From NCBI GenBank assembly GCA_964017185.1, contig OZ024882.1, positions 36,132,488 through 36,196,487 of the forward strand: DNA of 64,000 nt. Direction: 5' to 3'. Shown one piece after another: positions 56,239 to 64,000 of this stretch (its first letter is position 1; every line of letters starts with the position of its first letter). The position numbers and the translations under genes are program-made. Source of the stretch: Rugalucina vietnamica. Its lineage: Eukaryota; Mollusca; Bivalvia; Lucinida; Lucinidae. The notes beneath the pieces were generated by a model. It made no database searches, had not been told where the DNA came from, and saw only the letters and a list, made by a program, of their open reading frames with translations.

Positions 56239-56629
56239 CTAAAAAAATGAACATCGAATGAACAAAAGGGTAACGATCTGATGCAAATACCTTGTGTCTT
56301 TACACTGAGTGTATGTATGTAGTTTAAGGGGAATTCATTGCCTAATAGTATGTAGATCAGTTGGCTAACCTGCACTCCGATACACGTCGTGACCTCGCTC
56401 CACTTCCGTGACAGAGGTAATGGCTGCCACTATATGCCAATTTTCTGAAAACTTATATGCCAATTTTATATGCCAATTTCAAATAAGCGCTAGCGCCAGA
56501 AATTGGCATATAAAATTTGGCATATTATAAGTTTTCAGAAAATTGATATATAGGTGCGCACCCTTGGTCTCAGTTTTTAAAAATGAACTAGCTAAGTTGC
56601 ATGTGTAGGTAAGTATCCTTGAGTTAAGA

Positions 56630-56795
56630 CAAGTCTGCACATCTGCACATTTGCACATCTGCACATCTACACATCTGCACATTTGCACATCTGCACATTT
56701 GCACATCTGCAATTCTACACATTTGCACATCTACACATCTGCACATTTGCACATCTGCAATTCTGCACATCTACACATCTGCACATTTGCACACC
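56630..56795. repeat. GCACATYTG minisatellite in left TIR
   Basis: Tandem ~9-bp units (GCACATCT, GCACATTTG, occasionally CTACACAT). The inverse array is at 61992-62152 in the right TIR. Cysteine-rich frames (MCKCADVQM...) over both are artefacts of the repeat. Confidence 0.9.
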
Positions 56796-56867
56796 TTTGG
56801 AGGCTATGAGTAACTAACATAGTCAAGTTTTCTGTAGGTAAGTTCCATTACAAAATTAAGAAAGGGC

Positions 56868-57570
56868 ATTTTTATGCCCCCAACTTTGAAAAAGTTGGAA
56901 GGGCATATTGCTTTCGGTTTGTCTGTTTGTGTGTGTGTGTGTGTGTGTGTGGGGTGCGTCTGTTAACTTTTGAACCATGAATGCTAGGATTTTGAAATTT
57001 CATATGCACATTCCTCATGAAAAAATAGTTGACCTGTATTCTATTTCATGTCCGAGTTATGCCCCTTTTCTGAGTTATGTCCCTTTGAAAACAAAATTTG
57101 AAAATCTTGTGTGCAAGATATCTCAAGAAGTATTTGAGCTAGAGCCTTCATATTTGGTATATTGGTTGGGGCTGAGAAGTAGATTACTTGATAAACTTTT
57201 GAGAACTTTACCGCAAATTTTGACAAAATTATGGAATTTTGAAATTTTGCTTATTTTTTCAACTGTTCATTGAAATTTGAAACTTTTAAACTGTGAATGC
57301 TAGGGTTTTGAAATTTCATATACATATTCCTCATGAAAAAATAGTTGACACATATTTTTTCATGCCCAAGTTATGCCCCTTTTCTGAGTTATGTCCCTTT
57401 GAAAACAAAATTTGAAAATCTTGTGTGCAAGAAATCTCTAAAAGTATTTTAGCTAGAGCTTTCATATTTAGTATACTGATTTTTGCTGAGGAGTAGATCA
57501 CCTGATAAACTTTTGAGAACTTCACCTCATATGTTGACAAAATTACGCAATTTTTTTTTTTTTTTTTTTT

Positions 57571-57625
<55 letters not shown>

Positions 57626-57708
57626 GGTGAAGTTTGAAATTTTTTTAGGGTGAATGCTAGGGTTTTGAAATTTCATTTACAGATTCCTCATGAGAAAATA
57701 GTTGCCCC

Positions 57709-57743
<35 letters not shown>

Positions 57744-58100
57744 AAGCAAAATTTGAAAATCTCATGTGCAAGATATCTCAAAAAGTGTTTTAGCTAGAGC
57801 CTTCATATTTGGTATACCGATTGGGGTGGAGAAGAAGATCACCTGATCAACTTTTGAGGACTTTAATTCAAAGTTTTATTTGACAGAATTACGGAATTGT
57901 GATATTTTAACTCCATTTTTAAGTGTGCATCTGTTATCACTGTTAGTCCTCAAGTTTGCTATTTGTGCCCAGATCTTCTCTGTTTGCTTACATGATTTTC
58001 ATAAAAAAAATAATGAAATAAATGAATCACATAAACTGTGCCAGGTTAGAGGCAAGCATACAGTTGGGGGCATAGTGTTTTACAAACACTCATTTCTAGT
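56868..58100 (+). mobile_element. Helentron/pearl-like insertion in the left TIR
   Basis: Starts ATTTTTATGCCCCCAACTTT with the palindrome ATGCCC...GGGCAT, then (GT)n. It has three ~330-bp units (AATGCTAGGRTTTTGAAATT, CCTCATGAAAAAATAGTTGA, GTTATGTCCCTTTGAAAACA). It ends GTTGGGGGCATAGTGTTTTA with the 3' hairpin GTGTTT-TAC-AAACAC (58074-58088). Joining the sequences on its two sides restores continuity with the right TIR. Long T and AT tracts (57549-57620, 57711-57742) lie inside. Confidence 0.8.
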
Positions 58101-58363
58101 TCCTCTTGTGTTCCTGGGTAGACTATTTGATTTTGCATTAGCATCCACATCTACACAAACATAGAAACTTCAAGTAAAATGTCCCTTTGTTTTATCATTA
58201 TTCACAGATAATTACAGGCTAGTAAAACTTAAATATAACTAAAGTTTTCAAAGATGATTAAAATTTGTGAATGGAAATTTGCATTTGGAGATCCATATTC
58301 ATAAGTGTTGCAATTATTTTATTAAATGTAATAATTATAATTTACTTAAATGTCACATTTTCT

Positions 58364-58369
<6 letters not shown>

Positions 58370-58417
<48 letters not shown>
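58370..58417. repeat. Poly-A tract
   Basis: About 48 A residues between the left TIR and the nested inverted-repeat element. No associated retroposon body is recognised. Confidence 0.9.
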
Positions 58418-58418
<1 letters not shown>

Positions 58419-58642
58419 ATTTTTGCTTGAATATTTACAGAAAAAACAAGTTTAATTAATTTTATAGTTGATATATTTTACGTTCGATATTGGTTTCTCT
58501 GAGAAAAACAAAAGTAGGTTAGCATTTTCTGAAAATTCTAAAATTGAAAGTAGATAATTTTCGGAAAATAACACATGAATGAAAATCGACAAAAGTCTGA
58601 GGTTTAAATAGTTTGTGTTTCACTTTGTAAATCGAACTGATA

Positions 58643-60267
58643 CACACTCTGCATGCCAATATCGATATTTGACCAACGCCGGAGTGGGATAGCCAACTCT
58701 GAGGATAACGCCTACGCCTGAGGAAAATAGAGAGTGCTCTCCTTCTAAAAATGTCAAAATTTTTACTCAGTTTCCCTAATTCTATATCTTCCTATGACAA
58801 CGGGCTTGTTGTTCAAAACAATTTTAGGCGCAAAGATATTCGTATTATTGATAAATTTATGAAAAATGTACGTTAATACAACAATCTAATTTAAACAGCT
58901 AAACGCGTGTTTCTGCACGAAGATAGTGGTTGAAATTGTGCATATGGAAGAAACAATATATATCTGACATTAACAGAACCAAAGCACGCTTGAATTTGGT
59001 ATATTTTGAACATTTTCATGCATTTAATTAACAGACCATCTTTAGTGAAGAAATGAGGATAACGTTAACGCCGGAGTAAGATACGACTGCAGCCGGAGGA
59101 AATGTTAGAGAAGAGATGAGACCAACTACGACGCCCGATTTTGTTCTCAAGATTTGATGGTCTTTTTATCGAGAAATCGTATTTACTTTCACCCCATAAT
59201 GGTCTGTAATGCCTATAATCTCATACAAGATGCTTACCTTCTGGCGTGGGATCGCGCGCGCACGTTTCTGTTACACATCGAATTGAGGACATCTTGTTAC
59301 ATTTATTGTCTCAAATTCGTAGTTTATCAAAAATAAAAATATTTCTGTACACGAAGATACAAACGAGCAATAATTGAATTAAAATCATGGCTTGCTAGAT
59401 TCGCCACAGACATGCAATGCAACATACACTAAAAGAGCACAGTTTTTTAAGTTTTGCAGGCATTTAGATTGTACAGTTTCACTCGGTCGAGTCATTCATA
59501 TTGAATCAGAAAATCTTTCGTTACAACGCATTACTTAAATGTTCATGTCATGCTTTTTGAATACGAATAGTATTAAAACACGGTAATGGACATTCGTATG
59601 TGCTTTAAACGGGAGGAAAATGCATCACGGTATTTCCATAACCGTGCACGTGCTTTCACGTATGTATCATTATACAGGTGCAGCTGCCAAATATTGTTGC
59701 TACCATTCTATCAAGTAAATGTCGAGTAAAAATAGTTTTTGTTTTGAATCAGCATTCTGTGCAAACGTTATCATCCTCAGGCGTTGGTCATGTCCATATC
59801 TAACCTTCCTCCGGCGTTGGCGATCCCATTCTTTTTTTCCACAAGGAGTCTTTGATGGCGAAAAATGTCTAAATGCTTCGTCAGAAATGAGCTTTAAGTA
59901 TAACAGTTTGTACAGCGAATATAAGTTATAAATTATAGCATGAATAGAGAATGAAAGGTTTGGACTTTAAAGAATTGTTGACTTCTAAATCAATCTTGAC
60001 GGACAAAACCACAAAATTGTGCGTGTTTTCTTGTATTTTATTTCAGACAAACTATTGTAACATGATGTCAATTTTATATGGAAGCAAATCCATCTTACAA
60101 CATTAACTTATCACTACAAATACATTATCCGCTTGCTCTATCAAATAGTTCATAGTTTTGTTGACAGCCCTTCACACACTGTTCCTCAGGCGTTGGCTAT
60201 TGCCTCGGAGTTAGCTATTTCACTCCGGCGTTGGTCAAATATCGATAATTGGCATGCAGAGTGTGTG
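58643..60267. mobile_element. Nested 1.6-kb inverted-repeat element (CCAACGCCGGAG)
   Basis: 58643-58725 (CACACTCTGCATGCCAATAT, CGATATTTGACCAACGCCGG, AGTGGGATAGCCAAC) is inverted at 60180-60267. Additional AACGCCGGAG / CCTCAGGCGTTGG motifs lie inside at about 59068-59100 and 59775-59830, also in opposing orientation, so several alternative stems are possible. The interior is AT-rich with no convincing gene. It lies directly upstream of the broken gene at 60287. Confidence 0.75.
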
Positions 60268-60286
60268 ATATATAGCATCATACTAT

Positions 60287-61795
60287 TTGAGCAACGTTTT
60301 TTCAAAAGCTGAATTATTTATTCACTCAAGTATAAATACTGACACATTCTGTACTTCTCCAAACATAAAGGATTTTTACATTACATTACTAAGTTCTATG
60401 AACATGTTCCCGTCAAATAAACAGTCTGAATTTACTGTAAGATTGGACCATCCTATTAGAATTGACGTGGAAAGCTGGGAGGTTGCCTTGGTTGAAATTG
60501 CAACACCAAGTTCTAAACATAACAGAAGAAAACAACTATTTCTTTTTGACTGTCCTGGACTAAATCCAGTTTACGCAGAGTTGGAAAACAAAACATAACA
60601 GCTGCTATAACTTCAAACTAGCAATTCCAACTGGAAATCATGAGTCACATGAATATCTAGCTGAAGAAATGCAGAACTCCATTGACAACTTTGAAAAAGA
60701 CATGTGAGACAAGCCAAGTTCTGCTTGCGGGTGTGTCAGGTGGTTTTTCTCGGGGTTCTCCCGTTTTAGTCCCACCTACTGATTAGTCTGTCTCATATGA
60801 GCTGTAATAATCTTGAAAGGGACGTAAACTGAATTTAAAAAAAAAAAGAAAAAGGCATACTGAAAAAATATCAAAGCTCACATAACTATGACATATGATC
60901 ATTTGAGTCAACGTTTCAAAATATCAGCCCAAAACGAAAGACTGGTTAGACTCATAATCCCACAACAATATGCTCAAACCTTAGGATTAGATCCAGCATT
61001 GATTGAAAAACCTATAGGAAATGAGGAAAATGTGTTTAAGTTCAATGCAAAGTTGAATCACAATTTTAGCAACTTTTATGTTTATTCTGACATTGCAAGT
61101 TTCACTTTTATTGGTGATTCTGCAGCACCTATTTTACGAGTTGTTCCATTTCAAAGTAAACCAGATTCATGTTTCTTTTATAAAAAGGTACAAGTAGGCA
61201 AAGATCAGGAAAAGGCGCAATCAGAAAAAGATTCCCACTCCAAAAACCGAGGTGGGAAAAAACCAAACTAACAATCAGGTACTTATACCATGAAACATAT
61301 TGTAAGCCGAATGAGCAGCTATTTTCCCAATAGGTGGCCACTCAGTTACCTTAATTTAACTAAAAATATGAAAACATACATAAGGCGCCAACAGCACAAA
61401 AAAAAAAAATATACACCAAGACATAAAACAAAAAGAACCACCACAGAAGTATCGACTTGGAACGATCAGTAACACAAAGTTACTGGCGGGCTTAAACCGG
61501 TTTTACATGGCCATAACCTCACCCTCAGCTTCTGCAGTGGTTCATAACAAATAACCTACTAACTCCGGAGCAAAAGAAAAACACCAGTTGGACCCCGGTG
61601 GGCCAAGCAACAGACAAGAAGCTCCGGCCCCAACCAACTAAAATGAATAGCTTTATGTTGGGGCCATCATAAAGAATTTAAAGCACTGCACTATGTTTCT
61701 GTTTCAAAATCCATTGTAGACCAAGAGCACATTACATTAAAAACAGAAAACGGTATGATTGTTCCTTTTGTGACAGGCAAAACGATTTTAAAATA
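60287..61795 (+). pseudogene. Broken structural-type gene of the long-TIR element
   Basis: Three homologous pieces remain. At 60340-60690 are FYITLLSSMNMF, SEFTVRLDHPI and SWEVALVEIATPS, then a stop and a frameshift into NSIDNFEKDM. At 60870-61160 are RFKISAQNERLVRLIIPQQY and SFTFIGDSAAPILRVVPF. At about 61700-61790 are SIVDQEHITLKTE and VPFVTGKT. Proteins with this layout recur in invertebrate genomes inside virus-like mobile elements, and a minor-capsid or penton-like role is inferred. A SINE (60704-60847), a premature stop and frame changes kill it. The basic K-rich tail of the second piece and the frame at 61290-61472 may be out of frame. No ATG is seen for the first piece; the open frame begins at the edge of the nested element. 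Confidence 0.6.
60704..60847 (+). mobile_element. 5'-truncated SINE inside the broken gene
   Basis: The body GTTCTGCTTGCGGGTGTGTC, TTCTCGGGGTTCTCCCGTTT and tail CTTGAAAGGGACGTAAACTG end in an A-rich tract. The target duplication GAAAAAGACAT (60693-60703) / GAAAAAGGCAT (60848-60858) has one mismatch. It interrupts the coding pieces. Confidence 0.8.
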
Positions 61796-61991
61796 ACTTT
61801 CGTAGAAAGAAAAACTAGTATAAATACAATCTAAGAGTTTGTAAATTATCAGTTTTGTGTAAAACGCTAAAGAGATGACTTCTTATAATCTACCCAGGAA
61901 CACAAGAGGAAAAAGGCCCTTTCTTAATTTCGTAATGGAACTTACCTACAGAAAACTTGACTATGTTAGTTATTATTTATAGTCTCCAAAG

Positions 61992-62152
61992 ATGTGCAAA
62001 TGTGCAGATGTGCAAGTGTGCAGATGTGCAAATGTGCAGACGTGCAAATGTGCGATGTGCAAATATGCAGATGTGTAGATGTGCAGACGTGCAGATGTGC
62101 AGATGTTTAGATGTGCAGAAGTGCAGATGTGCAAATGTACAGATGTGCAGAC
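61992..62152. repeat. CARATGTGC minisatellite in right TIR
   Basis: Inverse counterpart of 56630-56795, with a different unit order and number. The two arrays have therefore changed independently since insertion. Confidence 0.9.
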
Positions 62153-62369
62153 CTGTCTTAACTCAATGATACTTACCTACACACGCAACTTATAGCTAGT
62201 TCATTTTTAAAAACTGAGACCCAGGGTGCGCACCTATACGCCAATTTTCTGAAAACTCATATGCCAAATTTTATATGCCAATTTCTGGCGCTAGCGCTTA
62301 TTTGAAATTGGCATATAAAAATTGACATATAAGTTTTTAGAAAATTGGCATATAGTGGCAGTCATTACC

Positions 62370-63235
62370 ACAGTATGTTAACTTATTACGTAATCAATGT
62401 ACTACAATCGGATGTGGATCGTGTGTAAACAATGATTACACATATTCGTTTGTTACATGTTTATGGAAATCTTTATAATTTGAGGTTTCATCTCGGAAAA
62501 ATTGTGTGACATAATATGATTTAGCTACGGTCGCCTGAATAGGGTAAGTTAGCAGTATTTTCGTATGTTTTTGTGTTTTAATTCTTTTGTTCAATGATAA
62601 ACTCACTGCCCAGGCAAACTTTTCGTGGCCGACTGATCGCTTACATGTCGAGTTTTTAAACGTAAAAGGTCATATATCTATCTTTATACTAGTGTATGAA
62701 ATAGGTATTTTAGTTATCTAGAGGTTGTTCAAAGGATTCTATCAGATTCCTCCGAGAAAAGGTTCTAAATTGATTCTAAAAGACACCCACTACAAATCTA
62801 AAGTCGTCCCATTTTTTTTACTGCAAGGTGTACGACTTAATGATTTTATATGATGCAGTGATATACCATTTCCTGCAGTTAATGCATCCGTTCTTGCAGT
62901 AAATGCATCCTTTTATTGCAGTTTATGTACCCGTTATTTCGGTCACTATGTCTGATACTACTTACTGAACCACTAATAATAACTTTGGTAGCCACTACTA
63001 CTTTTACGCACTCTTTCGTTACCTTTCTTCATACATGCACGAGTTTCGTTGGCCATTTAAATAAGATTTTCATTTTATGTTAACCCAAACCTGAGTAAAG
63101 GTATGATTTGGAATATATTATATATGACCTATTTATTAACTCTTTCTAAGAAGACCATCTGATTACTGTTAAACTATTTTGGTTTGAGCCTGCCCAGGAA
63201 AAGTGGTTAAAGTCAAACCATCCATGCATATTATA
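62370..63235. other. Unannotated AT-rich stretch
   Basis: No gene or eIF4G-like exon is seen. A short triplicate GCAGTTAATGCATCC / GCAGTAAATGCATCC / GCAGTTTATGTACCC occurs at about 62875-62935. Confidence 0.4.
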
Positions 63236-63239
63236 AGCC

Positions 63240-63693
63240 TTTGTGGCTAACTTGGATGGTACGTCACGCGTATGTCGTACATACGTGAGCATACGTAGCT
63301 CATACTCCTCGACACGTAGCTCATACACCTCCATGATACGCCGAGGCGCTACGTTTTTTATTTGTGCACTTAAAAATTCGTAGCACGTACGTAGCAGGTC
63401 CGATACGCCGTACATACGTCACACATACGCCGTACATACGATTTCCAGCAATGTGGCAGATGTGCTGCGTACGTATCGCTGTTGTAGAGTATGTGTGACG
63501 AATAAGGAGTATTAGGAAAATTTTCCAAGAAAATCTTAATGCTTCTATATAATTGTTTTCGTTCTTCCGAAGTCATGGATCAGATGTTTCTCACGGTTCG
63601 GGGTGCCGTGCAGTGATTGTTCAAATGTACGCTTGGTGTGGCCTCTGTCTTTGATCATGTCGTCTTACGCCCAGGATGGGGAGCTTGGAGACC

Positions 63694-63724
<31 letters not shown>

Positions 63725-64000
63725 ACACCTCGTTTTTTTCTTCGGTGTTAATCTAGATTATGTAGATTTTGCCGGTGGCATCTTCCACCTCTGTAATGTG
63801 CGACGAATTGCCTGAACAAAGTGAACACAACCGTTTGTGTTCGCCTAGGTATTAAAAAGCAATTGGTACAGAACAGATACACCGCAGATAGGAATGGAAC
63901 GTAGTACATACGTCGCAGATACGTCACGCGTACATATATACGGCATACGTACGTAGAACATTCGCCTTGATGCGCCGTACATACGAAAGTGAAATTTCAT
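63240..64000. repeat. CpG-rich GTACATACG interspersed repeat
   Basis: GTACATACG occurs at least five times, with many CATACGT, ACGTAGC and GATACGCC variants on both strands. They cluster at 63255-63480 and 63900-63990, the second group running off the window. Between the clusters is ordinary sequence with a C-run/(CA)n tract (63691-63728). No gene is seen. Confidence 0.6.

Larger units (their letters stand above)
56416..62369 (+). mobile_element. 5.95-kb long-TIR element, Maverick/Polinton-like relic
   Basis: The left end GGTAATGGCTGCCACTATAT and the right end (inverse of GGTAATGACTGCCACTATAT) open ~0.5-kb terminal inverted repeats. Both TIRs contain the TATGCCAATTT palindromes, a GGCGCTAGCGC centre, a GCACATYTG minisatellite and GTAGGTAAGTTCCATTA in the same order. 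The left TIR is split by a 1.24-kb insertion and resumes at 58101 (TCCTCTTGTGTTCCTGGGTA). Flanks ACAGA/ACAGT suggest a 5-6 bp duplication. The only gene is the broken structural-type gene at 60287-61795. Long TIRs with internal tandem repeats suit Maverick/Polinton elements, but polymerase, integrase and ATPase are absent. Confidence 0.7.

Noticed and set aside
56479-56730. Cysteine-rich repeat protein (MCKCADVQM type), also at 61957-62169
   Set aside because: Both are translations of the 9-bp minisatellite in the two TIRs.

Overview
This is AT-rich metazoan DNA with almost no host coding sequence. The repeat families suggest a marine bivalve mollusc: pearl/Helentron-like elements with central tandem arrays and 3' hairpins, tRNA-derived SINEs ending in a 'TTGTTGACTGGGACGT' tail, a Tc1 transposon, many foldback elements and decayed LINE and Ty3/gypsy pieces. 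Species assignment is inference only; no database was consulted.

The only recognisable host gene is a pair of minus-strand exons of an eIF4G-type MIF4G protein (56082-56238 and 54738-54842). They have canonical splice sites and join in phase 0. The only complete open reading frame is a Tc1/mariner DD34E transposase (20209-21240) inside a full-length 1352-bp element.

Layout. 0.3-2.8 kb: inverted-repeat element with an AT-rich core. 6-8.4 kb: small MITEs and a SINE. 8.1-13.9 kb: a LINE C-terminus split by a 3.9-kb element with ~0.9-kb terminal inverted repeats and a 5-bp target duplication; its left side was later tandemly duplicated (1.25 kb). 14-15.4 kb: LINE fragment, SINE, MITE. 15.4-18.2 kb: Helentron-like element whose core is a 128-bp satellite (640-bp higher-order repeat) carrying a perfect palindromic estrogen-response-element-like site in every unit. 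19.0-21.7 kb: array of the palindrome AGATATCT bounded by inverted repeats and split by the Tc1 element. 22.8-27.2 kb: two more Helentron-like elements. 28-32.9 kb: palindromic foldbacks, SINE, gypsy relic, MITE. 33.2-37.0 kb: mariner-like termini around a second satellite element rich in AGGTCA direct repeats. 37.0-40.7 kb: 3.7-kb inverted-repeat element with a ~187-bp array. 41-45 kb: gypsy relic, SINEs, MITEs. 45.4-51.9 kb: 36/39-bp minisatellite interrupted by a hAT-like MITE, a solo LTR and a 2.7-kb block. 52-55.3 kb: foldbacks and SINE. 54.7-56.2 kb: eIF4G-like exons. 56.4-62.4 kb: a 5.95-kb element with ~0.5-kb terminal inverted repeats, three nested insertions and a broken structural-type gene resembling those of Maverick/Polinton elements. 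63.2-64 kb: CpG-rich GTACATACG repeats.

The genes do not form a pathway. The story is nested insertion: interrupted LINE codons, satellite monomers and terminal repeats let the order of many events be read directly.
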